Shown one piece after another: positions 1 to 5,519 of a DNA stretch of 5,693 nt (positions are counted from its first letter, which is position 1; each line of letters opens with the position of its first letter). This DNA is from Saprospirales bacterium (lineage in GTDB: Bacteria; Bacteroidota; Bacteroidia; Chitinophagales; Saprospiraceae), in NCBI GenBank assembly GCA_003448025.1, contig DLXL01000415.1:1-5693 (forward strand), in the 5' to 3' direction. The position numbers were made by a program, and so were the translations under genes. The notes under the pieces were generated by a model, which was not told the origin of the DNA, ran no database searches, and saw nothing but the letters and a program-made list of their open reading frames with translations.

Positions 1-54
1 GCGTTCCAAAAAAAATCCGCGTTCAAAAATCCGCGTTCAAAAATCGCGTTCAAT
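1..54. repeat. 14-bp tandem repeat ending at the moxR start codon
   Basis: Two identical copies of ATCCGCGTTCAAAA lie at 15-28 and 29-42. A third, degenerate copy from 43 lacks one C and runs into the ATG at 55. A decayed copy (GCGTTCC plus an A run) fills 1-14, so the array may continue left of the window. It occupies the whole visible 5' leader of the ATPase gene, and no Shine-Dalgarno sequence is present. The A-rich stretches could suit Bacteroidota translation initiation, but that is inference. Any promoter must lie inside the array or beyond the window edge. Confidence 0.85.
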
Positions 55-1050
55 ATGGCTCAATACTTTGATTTGCAGGCACTTAACGAAAAAATACATC
101 AGGAAAGCGCTTTTGTCGAACTGCTAAAGGCTGAAACCGCTAAAGTGATCGTAGGTCAGGAGCAAATGCTGGAAAAGCTCCTGATAGGGTTGCTTACCCG
201 CGGGCACATTCTGCTGGAAGGGATGCCCGGATTGGCCAAAACACTGGCCATCAAAACCCTGGCTCAGGCGGTTGATGCCCGGTTCAGTCGCATACAGTTT
301 ACACCTGATCTGTTGCCTGCCGATGTGGTTGGCACGATGGTCTACAATCCGGCACAATCAGAGTTTGCGGTTAGAAAAGGTCCTGTTTTTGCCAATTTTG
401 TTTTGGCCGACGAGATTAACCGCGCTCCTGCCAAGGTACAAAGCGCCTTGCTGGAAGCCATGCAGGAGCGCCAGGTGACCATTGGTTCAGAAACCTATGC
501 CATGGACGACCCCTTTCTGGTGCTGGCTACGCAAAACCCGATAGAACAGGAAGGCACCTACCCTTTGCCGGAAGCACAAGCTGACCGCTTTCTATTAAAG
601 GTGAAAATTGGGTATCCATCCAAAGAAGAGGAGCGGGATATTATCCGCCGAAACTTGTCGGGCGAACAAGCAGAGGTGCAGAAAGTGGTAGACACCGCCA
701 CACTCCTGCGTGCCAGAGAGGTCATGAAAGGTATTTACATGGATGAAAAAATTGAGCACTACATTCTTGATATAGTTATAGCCACCCGAAATCCGGCTCA
801 GTACGGACTTCATAATCTGACGGCTTTAGTGCAATACGGCGCTTCGCCCCGTGCCAGCATTGCGCTCGCGCAGGCAGCCAGGGCTACGGCATTCCTTCGG
901 CGAAGAGGGTACGTGGTGCCCGAAGATGTACGCTATATCTGTGCAGATGCGCTCCGACATCGTATTGGTTTGAGTTACGAAGCAGAGGCAGAAGGGTTAA
1001 CGGCCGAAGATATCATCACCCGTGTGCTCAACGCAGTACCTGTTCCCTGA
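55..1050 (+). CDS. MoxR-family AAA+ ATPase
   Basis: This is a 331-aa cytoplasmic AAA+ ATPase of the MoxR type, a group that acts as chaperones in maturing or activating partner proteins, often together with VWA-domain and DUF58 proteins. Visible motifs are the family's VIVGQE entry (31-36), Walker A GMPGLAKT (56-63), Walker B with LADEINRAP (117-125), sensor 1 ATQNP (158-162) followed by the EGTYPLPEAQADRF signature with its conserved Arg178, and a sensor 2-like GASPRAS (262-268). The C-terminal helical lid domain (about 200-331) is present, and length is normal for the family. The ATG at 55 leaves the usual 30-residue lead before VIVGQ. The usual DUF58 and VWA genes do not follow; deoC comes next after 79 nt with its own promoter-like element, so partner genes are either absent here or lie upstream of the window. 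The client is unknown. The family call is firm; no specific gene symbol is justified. Confidence 0.96.
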   Translation: MAQYFDLQALNEKIHQESAFVELLKAETAKVIVGQEQMLEKLLIGLLTRGHILLEGMPGLAKTLAIKTLAQAVDARFSRIQFTPDLLPADVVGTMVYNPAQSEFAVRKGPVFANFVLADEINRAPAKVQSALLEAMQERQVTIGSETYAMDDPFLVLATQNPIEQEGTYPLPEAQADRFLLKVKIGYPSKEEERDIIRRNLSGEQAEVQKVVDTATLLRAREVMKGIYMDEKIEHYILDIVIATRNPAQYGLHNLTALVQYGASPRASIALAQAARATAFLRRRGYVVPEDVRYICADALRHRIGLSYEAEAEGLTAEDIITRVLNAVPVP

Positions 1051-1091
1051 AATTTTAACACTTTTACGCCGCTCCTCCACAAAAGTACTGT

Positions 1092-1099
1092 TACATTTG
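1092..1099 (+). promoter_or_regulatory. Bacteroidota-type -7 element upstream of deoC
   Basis: TACATTTG matches the Bacteroidota sigma-A -7 consensus TAnnTTTG exactly. It sits 30 nt before the deoC ATG, which would give a leader of about 25 nt. There is no TTTG-like -33 element at the expected 19-21 nt spacing upstream, so the promoter is either weak or activator-dependent, or deoC is partly transcribed by read-through from the ATPase gene. Called by eye. Confidence 0.5.
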
Positions 1100-1129
1100 T
1101 GCCCCCTTTAAGGTATCCTGTATTGTTAC

Positions 1130-1792
1130 ATGTCAGAAATTGCGAAGCACATTGAACAAACCATCCTCAAGCCAGACACAAGGTTAGAGGATATCAAACA
1201 ATTGTGTGAAGAGTCCAAAAAGTTTGGTTTTGGTGGTATCTGCATTCCTCCCCTCTTCGTACGGGATGCACGCAGAATGCTGGATGAACTCAGCCCTCGT
1301 ACCCGGGTTGTTACGGTGGTAGGCTTCCCCATGGGTTATTCTGCCATTGCGGCGAAAAGTGAAGAAATCAAGCGTGCTACCGAAGATGGCGCTGATGAAA
1401 TAGACGCCGTTATCAATATTTCTGCCGTTAAAAGCGGCAACTGGAACCATGTGGCCAACGATATTGAAGCCATGGCACTTGCCACCAATATGCGTGGTAA
1501 AACCTTAAAGCTCATTTTGGAATGTGGCTTGCTTACCACTGAAGAAATACAACGACTGTCTATTTTGGCTTCAGAATCGCGCATCAACTGGCTAAAAACA
1601 GGCACAGGTTTTCATGGACACCCGGCTACCCCCGATATGGTACGTGTCTTGCGCACGGTTGCTCCGGCGTCCATGAAAATTAAAGCCGCAGGGGGCATTC
1701 GTACCCTTGCCGATGCCCAGGCACTCTTAGATGCAGGCGCCGACCGAATCGGCACCTCTGCCGGAGTGGAAATAGCTACTGCTTCCAAGTGA
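1130..1792 (+). CDS. deoC: deoxyribose-phosphate aldolase
   Basis: DeoC is a class I aldolase that cleaves 2-deoxy-D-ribose 5-phosphate to acetaldehyde and glyceraldehyde 3-phosphate, the last step of deoxynucleoside catabolism, in the cytoplasm. The 220-aa product has the TIM-barrel landmarks in order: IEQTILKP (8-15, the IDHTLLKP strand with His replaced by Gln), VVGFPMG (63-69), EIDAVINISAVKSG (90-103) carrying the conserved acidic Asp92, LILECGLL (128-135), the Schiff-base lysine Lys156 in WLKTGTG, the second active-site lysine Lys185 in KAAGGIRT, and the phosphate-binding RIGTSAG (206-212). Length is typical of bacterial DeoC. The ATG at 1130 puts the first conserved strand at residue 8, as expected. 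Other deo or nucleoside phosphorylase genes are not adjacent, so it appears to be a single-gene unit. Function is well supported. Confidence 0.97.
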   Translation: MSEIAKHIEQTILKPDTRLEDIKQLCEESKKFGFGGICIPPLFVRDARRMLDELSPRTRVVTVVGFPMGYSAIAAKSEEIKRATEDGADEIDAVINISAVKSGNWNHVANDIEAMALATNMRGKTLKLILECGLLTTEEIQRLSILASESRINWLKTGTGFHGHPATPDMVRVLRTVAPASMKIKAAGGIRTLADAQALLDAGADRIGTSAGVEIATASK

Positions 1793-1808
1793 TTTTCCCT
1801 ATCAAAAA

Positions 1809-1840
1809 TTTGGGCGCTATTACTTTCTTTCTTACTTTCG
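1809..1840 (+). promoter_or_regulatory. Promoter for the yqgE-nuclease pair
   Basis: TTTG at 1809-1812 and TACTTTCG at 1833-1840 are separated by exactly 20 nt. This matches the Bacteroidota -33/-7 arrangement (TTTG, 19-21 nt, TAnnTTTG) with one mismatch in the -7 box. Transcription would start near 1846-1848, leaving a leader of fewer than 20 nt before the ATG at 1865. Both elements fall in the 72-nt gap after deoC. Called by eye but with good geometry. Confidence 0.65.
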
Positions 1841-1864
1841 TCCACAACTAATCCTTAGTGTGAG

Positions 1865-2422
1865 ATGACTAATTCCATGATTCAGAGCGGGCAGCTGCTG
1901 GTGGCAGAGCCTTTTATGCTCGACCCGTATTTTCGCCGCGCCGTAGTGTTGCTGTGCGAGCATCATGAAGAGGGAAGTGTGGGCTTCATCCTGAACAAAA
2001 AAACGGAAATGAAGATCAACGAACTGATCAACGTATTTCCGGATTTTGAAGCGGAAGTGTTTTATGGTGGCCCGGTGCAAACAGATACGCTTCACTACGT
2101 CCATATTGTAGGCGATTTGCTCGAAGAAAGTGTTCAGCTCTCCGACGGCGTTTGGTGGGGAGGCGATTTTGATAGCCTTAAATTCTTGATTTCTACCGGT
2201 TTAATTGAACCAAATAATATTCGCTTTTTTGTTGGTTACGCCGGCTGGTCGGGCGGACAACTGGCAGAGGAAATGGAGACAGGCTCCTGGGTTACAGCGC
2301 ATATGCATGCTAATTACCTTTTTAAATCAAAGCCGGACGATCTTTGGAGTCAGGTGATGTACAATAAAGGCAACCGTTATGAAATCATTGCGGATATTCC
2401 GGAATATGTAAGCTGGAATTAA
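1865..2422 (+). CDS. YqgE/AlgH (UPF0301) family protein
   Basis: This 185-aa protein belongs to the UPF0301/YqgE/AlgH family. The family is widespread and structurally known, but its biochemical role is unsettled; AlgH in Pseudomonas was linked to alginate regulation. Signature segments are clear: GQLLVAEPFMLDPYFRRAVV (9-28) followed by LLCEHHEEGSVG, GFILNK (40-45), VFYGGPVQTDTLHYVH (65-80), and FFVGYAGWSGGQLAEEM (121-137). The C-terminal DDLW (158-161) is also typical. It has no signal peptide or membrane segment, so it should be cytoplasmic. Length is normal. The ATG at 1865 is preferred because it lies just downstream of the predicted transcription start; a second Met at residue 5 is possible. 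It ends TAA directly against the ATG of the next gene, so the two are translationally linked. Family assignment is firm, function unknown. Confidence 0.95.
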   Translation: MTNSMIQSGQLLVAEPFMLDPYFRRAVVLLCEHHEEGSVGFILNKKTEMKINELINVFPDFEAEVFYGGPVQTDTLHYVHIVGDLLEESVQLSDGVWWGGDFDSLKFLISTGLIEPNNIRFFVGYAGWSGGQLAEEMETGSWVTAHMHANYLFKSKPDDLWSQVMYNKGNRYEIIADIPEYVSWN

Positions 2423-2887
2423 ATGCTACTTGAACTCAACTTCCTGCAATTTCAGTCCAATCTGCGACTCTCTAAATCCGGCGCATCTTCTTTTGTGTTC
2501 GATCCAATCCGGCGCAAGGAGGTTGCGCTAACGCCCGAAGAGCTGCTCCGGCAGTTGGTGCTGCAATACCTGCTGGAAGAAAAAAAATACCCCTCGCACC
2601 GCATCCGCTCGGAAGTGGGCATTGAGGTAAATGGCCTGCGCCGCCGTTGCGATCTGGTGGTGTACGATGCCGATGTAAAGCCCTGGTTGCTGGTAGAATG
2701 TAAATCGCCAAAGGTTGCCCTGGATCAATCCACTTTTGAACAAGCCGCCCGTTACAACCTCCGGCTCCGGGCGCCATTTCTGGCTGTTACCAACGGATTA
2801 GCCACCTATTGCTGCGCCCTGGATTTCGAACAGGAGCGGTTTGAGTATTTGGGCGAGTTGCCAGGATATCCGGGGAATATCCAATAA
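2423..2887 (+). CDS. Orphan HsdR N-terminal-domain (PD-(D/E)XK nuclease-fold) protein
   Basis: The 154-aa protein matches the free-standing 'type I restriction enzyme R protein N-terminal domain' group (HSDR_N_2), which is common in Bacteroidota. An N-terminal FDPIRRKEVALTPEE segment (26-40) and a helical RQLVLQYLLEE stretch precede the PD-(D/E)XK core: Glu64 or Glu68 in SEVGIEVNG, Asp77 in RRRCDLVVYD, Glu92 and Lys94 in LLVECKSP. The QAARYN motif (107-112) with Gln107 follows, then VTNGLATYCCALD. All nuclease-core residues are present, so catalysis is possible, but no helicase part, hsdM or hsdS is nearby and a role in restriction should not be assumed. It is cytoplasmic. It starts on the ATG abutting the yqgE stop (TAAATG), with no room for its own promoter. 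The last codons and the stop lie inside a 7-bp tandem repeat, so the final residues (GNIQ) are probably repeat-derived. Family length is about 150 aa, so the gene is essentially complete. Confidence 0.88.
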   Translation: MLLELNFLQFQSNLRLSKSGASSFVFDPIRRKEVALTPEELLRQLVLQYLLEEKKYPSHRIRSEVGIEVNGLRRRCDLVVYDADVKPWLLVECKSPKVALDQSTFEQAARYNLRLRAPFLAVTNGLATYCCALDFEQERFEYLGELPGYPGNIQ

Positions 2888-2910
2888 CCAATATCCAATG
2901 TCGAATGTCC
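2876..2910. repeat. 7-bp tandem array (consensus AATATCC)
   Basis: Five contiguous 7-bp units of the form AATRTCC fill these 35 bases. Units 1 and 3 are identical (AATATCC), unit 2 is AATAACC, unit 4 is AATGTCG and unit 5 is AATGTCC. The TAA stop of the preceding gene is formed inside unit 2. The unit length is not a multiple of three, so any change in copy number would alter the reading frame past the stop. I recall similar CCAATATCCAAT-type tracts between genes in other Bacteroidota genomes; that is memory, not a search. Confidence 0.85.
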
Positions 2911-2920
2911 AAGTGGGGCG

Positions 2921-2939
2921 GGTGCTTGGCGTCAGCACC
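2921..2939. repeat. Inverted repeat GGTGCT/AGCACC
   Basis: A 6-bp perfect stem (2921-2926 with 2934-2939) encloses a 7-nt loop TGGCGTC, 11 nt after the heptamer array. The internal GCTTGGCGT is the first of three related GCTTGGYGT motifs in this gap. It is not followed by a T run, so it is not an obvious terminator. Confidence 0.55.
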
Positions 2940-3086
2940 ATTGTTGGGGTCATTATCTTACGCCTGGCGCCGCTGTGCATGATGCATCCCGATAAAGTTG
3001 GGAAGTCATACGGTATTTACAAAAGTTACTTTAAGAGGCAGCGCCCCGGCAATATTTGTAGCCATAAAATGGATTTAAGGGACGGA

Positions 3087-3099
3087 GGTGCTGCGCACC
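3087..3099. repeat. Short hairpin GGTGC/GCACC
   Basis: GGTGC at 3087-3091 pairs with GCACC at 3095-3099 across a 3-nt loop. The stretch GGAGGTGCTGCGCACC resembles the core of a dispersed intergenic repeat that I recall from other Bacteroidota; this is memory only. No gene or T run is attached to it. Confidence 0.5.
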
Positions 3100-3241
3100 G
3101 GCATTAGATTCGTTCCAATGTTGGCATCCCCGCCGACAAGAAGCGGTGAAATGAATAGTTTGTCCCGGGTGGTACTGAGCCCTTACGCCTCGCTTGGTGT
3201 TCCAATCACCGTTCCAAACGTTTATACCAGGCTAATGCGCC

Positions 3242-3265
3242 CTGCTTGGTGTCTTCACCAAGCAG
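3242..3265. repeat. Perfect 10-bp stem-loop
   Basis: CTGCTTGGTG (3242-3251) pairs perfectly with CACCAAGCAG (3256-3265) across a 4-nt loop TCTT. It is the strongest hairpin in the window. Neither strand has a T run after it, so it does not look like an intrinsic terminator. It may be a folded repeat unit or a protein or RNA structural site. The left arm shares GCTTGGTGT with a second site at 3192-3200. Confidence 0.8.
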
Positions 3266-3497
3266 AAAAGTACAGCACAATGCCCATTATACCAAAAAAC
3301 CGCCTTGTATTTTATTAGTGGAGGGGCAGAAGGCTCCCTTTTACCCATGCAACATAACAACTTTGCTGAAGGCTTCCGGGACCAGATGGATGCGTACATC
3401 AGCCCAGCCGCTCACGTACGTTGCGCTGGGTCAAAAAATCGGGAAGACCCAAGCAGGGCGGTGTAATGTGGGGATAAAGTAGAGTGGGAAGACCGTG

Positions 3498-3532
3498 CGG
3501 GGCACAAATTGCCCCGTCCTTTAGGGCAGGGC
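3498..3532. terminator. Overlapping GC-rich hairpins, possible terminator of the - strand gene
   Basis: Two stems compete for the same bases. Stem 1 pairs CGGGGCA (3498-3504) with TGCCCCG (3510-3516) across a 5-nt loop. Stem 2 pairs GCCCCGTCC (3511-3519) with GGGCAGGGC (3524-3532) across TTTA, with one mismatch and one G-T pair. Read on the - strand they begin 13 nt past the stop codon of the secreted-protein gene, the right place for a terminator, but no U run follows directly. On the + strand a T5 tract lies 11 nt downstream (3543-3547). The structure is clear; the terminator role is a guess. Confidence 0.35.
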
Positions 3533-3545
3533 GGAAAGTCAATTT

Positions 3546-4313
3546 TTATCTGTGTATAACCCTGCAAATACTTTCATTGTATAGTATCCAGCTCCATATA
3601 TCTTTATCTTGAATATAAATGGATGCAAATACTATTTTAACAGGTATTTCTTCTACCGGATCAGAATCTAACCTACCGATTCCTTGCTCTAATCCCCGAC
3701 AAAATTTTTGTTGAACCCCTGAAAAAACAAAGTCGACACACCCGTCCTGATTTACATCTTCAAGACTGAGCGTTAGCGAATTCGGTGAAAAACAATAACA
3801 ATCCAAATCAGCATTTCTCACGAAAAGACCATCCTTTTCGCATAAATTGGATGAATCCAGAATGTTTATAGCCATATCTTCATACAAGCTATAAATCTTA
3901 AAGTACCCGTAGTTTCTTGAAAAATGAACCCCATACAAATACCAATACCCAGTTTGTATTTCTAACAACCCAACTTCATTTAAGTCAAAAAAAGCACCTT
4001 TATTTGATATATCGTTCAAAACTAATGCCAGGTTGAAAGTATCAGATCCTCTAAATGCTTCAACCTGATAAAGTTTAATTGGGACATTTTTTTGATAATT
4101 CACTGGAACCAGATTTACACCAGACAATTTACTAATGCCCAAAAATTTAGCGCATTCGAAACTCAATGCCTGATTAGAAACAATAAAACTATCACTTGAA
4201 ATCCCAAACTCAAAAAAATCAATTTTAGAGCCTAGTTGATCTTTTTCCGGCGTTTGCCCAAAACCAGATACTATGGCGATTCCATAAATTAATAAGACAA
4301 TACATTTTCTCAT
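3546..4313 (-). CDS. Secreted protein of unknown function with a DxNxDGxxD loop
   Basis: This is a 255-aa protein that I do not recognise. It begins with a Sec-type signal peptide (MRK, hydrophobic core about 4-17, likely cleaved near residues 18-20 before QTPEK), so the mature part should be periplasmic or exported. No lipobox Cys is evident. The body looks mostly beta-stranded with many aromatic residues (for example TGYWYLYGVHF, 121-131). Residues 186-194 read DVNQDGCVD, followed by FVFSG. This fits the DxNxDGxxD calcium loop of dockerin-like and FG-GAP-like repeats, here in a single copy. Cysteines 54, 158, 172, 174, 192, 205 and 250 could form disulfides after export. The ATG at 4313 is chosen because it directly precedes the signal peptide. 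It lies 62 nt after the broken secreted-protein gene and on the same strand, so the two may have formed an operon; no promoter consensus was found in the gap. The codons are AT-rich compared with the + strand genes. Confidence 0.75.
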   Translation of the reverse strand: MRKCIVLLIYGIAIVSGFGQTPEKDQLGSKIDFFEFGISSDSFIVSNQALSFECAKFLGISKLSGVNLVPVNYQKNVPIKLYQVEAFRGSDTFNLALVLNDISNKGAFFDLNEVGLLEIQTGYWYLYGVHFSRNYGYFKIYSLYEDMAINILDSSNLCEKDGLFVRNADLDCYCFSPNSLTLSLEDVNQDGCVDFVFSGVQQKFCRGLEQGIGRLDSDPVEEIPVKIVFASIYIQDKDIWSWILYNESICRVIHR

Positions 4314-4375
4314 TTTGCCTGGTGTCTAATTCGAGTAAAGATCGGGTAGATTCGTGTTTAAGTATTAAAGACATA

Positions 4376-5227
4376 CTACTCAAGAAAGCATAATGAAAGC
4401 CTTCCCTTATAGAACCGAAACAGGCCATTTTGAAATTGATCGCACGGATTAAACACATTTCCAACTATTTTATTCCAATCAGGCAGATCTTCCTCATCTT
4501 TCCAATAAAGATTGCCATTACTACTGTAAACAACCTTGTTATCAAAAACAGAAAACTGGGAGGGCGCCATGTTTACATTGGGCAGGTAATTACGATCTGA
4601 ATTGGACGAGAGGCAGATTTGATTTTTCCCTTCTCTTTTTTCAAGTGTTGCTTCATACACTTTTCCATTGTCAGGATCAACAATTGTCTTGTTTTGAAAA
4701 TCAAATGACCAGGAGTTATTTTTCACAACCAGTAAATTAGAGAACTCATCGTTGAAATAAACTACATTTCTTGTTTTGTCGAAAAACATGGTTGAAAACG
4801 AAAAATCCTCGTCCAGCAACCGGCTTGGAGATCCTACTGTAAAGACCAAAGAATCCTTTGGTATTAAGTTTTGGTCATAGTTTCTCAAAAAAACATTTTA
4901 TGGAGCATATTCCATGTATTGACTCTGTTTGTCGAAGCTTAATACGGAAAACCCTTCTTTACTGGTTAGCACATTGATGCATACATCTCTGTTTTTTACA
5001 ACAATAACAGAATCCCTTAACCCGGACTCTAAGATAATTCTAACAAGCCAGCCTTTTTCGTTTATGAAGCAAAAGGATTTTCCATCCATGCTTAAGGCAT
5101 ATTGGTTCCTTGGTAATCCAGGTGCGTACAAATCATAATTCACTACTTTGCTTTTATTTTGAGAAAAGCTTGCGCTACTCAGGTTTAAAAGACTCAATAA
5201 AAATACTGGAATTATACGTTTGAACAT
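4376..5227 (-). pseudogene. Secreted repeat-rich protein gene split by an in-frame stop
   Basis: Two open stretches lie in the same reading frame on the - strand. The first starts at ATG 5227 and gives 109 aa with a signal peptide (MFKR, hydrophobic 5-17, then SSASFSQ). It ends at TAA 4900-4898. The frame then continues with three codons and, from TTG 4888, 170 more residues to TAG 4378-4376. No frameshift is needed: removing the one TAA would give a continuous protein of about 283 aa. Recurrent segments such as FSVLSFDK, FSTMFFDKTRNVVYFND, FSVFDNKVVYSSNGNLYW and NGLFRFYKGRLSLCF suggest beta-propeller-like blades, and these run across both halves. This supports one original exported protein. 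The downstream half has no ATG at its beginning; an internal Met at 4789-4787 could allow a 137-aa restart without a signal peptide. Family not recognised. Alternatives are a sequencing error at the TAA or a truly short 109-aa secreted product. Confidence 0.7.
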
Positions 5228-5248
5228 GAGTTATTTATTTGTTTTTCA

Positions 5249-5386
5249 CTATGCTATTGGCAAGCTCGCGCGAGGCTTATCCCGCCAAGCCTCCCAAATC
5301 CCAGGCCCAACGCACGCTGGCGCGCAAGCTTCAGCTTCGTGCCAGGTATCTGCGTCGGCTGTGCCGACAACGAAACGTGAATACAT
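5249..5386 (-). repeat. GC-rich hairpin island, probable inserted repeat
   Basis: A sharply GC-rich block (densest about 5261-5370) sits between AT-rich flanks. It contains the 10-bp palindrome CTCGCGCGAG (5265-5274), a 7-bp stem GAGGCTT/AAGCCTC (5272-5278 with 5287-5293), and GTCGGC/GCCGAC (5354-5359 with 5363-5368). On the - strand an uninterrupted 45-codon frame runs from ATG 5386 to TAG 5249, containing peptides such as GTADADTWHEAEAC and GPGIWEAWRDKPR. It ends 21 nt before the broken gene's ATG. I recall similar peptides as spurious short ORFs in repeats of other Bacteroidota; that is memory, not a search. Composition and hairpins favour a mobile or dispersed repeat over a real gene. The rest of 5228-5519 shows nothing recognisable. 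Confidence 0.5.
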
Positions 5387-5519
5387 TAATGCAAAGCAAG
5401 ATCATACACATGGCCAAAAAACCAGCCTCCATCTTCTTCGAATCCGGTCTCTAATCATGGAACCTAAAAGATACCCTTGCCTTCAGTATAGCCGCACCAA
5501 AACTGCATTATGATTATTA

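Larger units (their letters stand above)
2911..3545. repeat. Non-coding repeat and hairpin mosaic between converging genes
   Basis: This stretch of about 635 bases has no gene I can support. Every open frame through it is short, starts at an arbitrary Met and lacks recognisable domains, and none is preceded by a promoter-like element. It does contain many short inverted repeats (listed separately), three copies of GTTCCAA (3112, 3199 and 3211) and a 9-bp direct repeat GGGAAGACC at 3441-3449 and 3486-3494. Imperfect arms CCCAGC (3403-3408) and GCTGGG (3425-3430) flank an 8-bp palindrome ACGTACGT (3414-3421). It is richer in GC than the - strand genes to its right. The pattern suggests accumulated intergenic repeat elements rather than a decayed gene. 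No tRNA, rRNA or known riboswitch was recognised. Confidence 0.6.

Noticed and set aside
2423..2887. Remnant of a type I restriction system
   Set aside because: The small protein is complete for its own family, and no helicase domain, methylase or specificity subunit is present in the window.
2876..2910. CRISPR array
   Set aside because: Units are 7 bp and contiguous with no spacers.
3242..3265. Intrinsic terminator
   Set aside because: The stem is perfect but neither strand has a following T run, and no gene ends close to it.
3347..3466. 39-codon + strand frame beginning MQHNNFAEGF
   Set aside because: Short, without recognisable features, and overlapping palindromes and direct repeats; no evidence that it is translated.
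2841..3482. Overlapping + strand open frames of 76-88 codons in the gap (2841-3107, 3088-3318, 3246-3482)
   Set aside because: They run through tandem repeats and hairpins, begin at arbitrary Met codons, have no domains or promoter-like elements, and read like translated repeat DNA.
4225..4464. - strand open frame of 79 codons bridging the two secreted-protein genes
   Set aside because: It overlaps the end of one and the signal peptide of the other in a different frame and has no features of its own.
4886..4900. Frameshift at the T7 run as the cause of the split secreted gene
   Set aside because: The two halves are already in the same frame and the stop lies before the T run, so an indel there would not rejoin them; a single nonsense codon explains the split.
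5220..5513. + strand open frames of 97 and 71 codons over the GC-rich island
   Set aside because: They traverse the repeat-like block, begin within or beside the start region of the opposite-strand secreted gene, and show low-complexity basic or Ala/Ser-rich composition.
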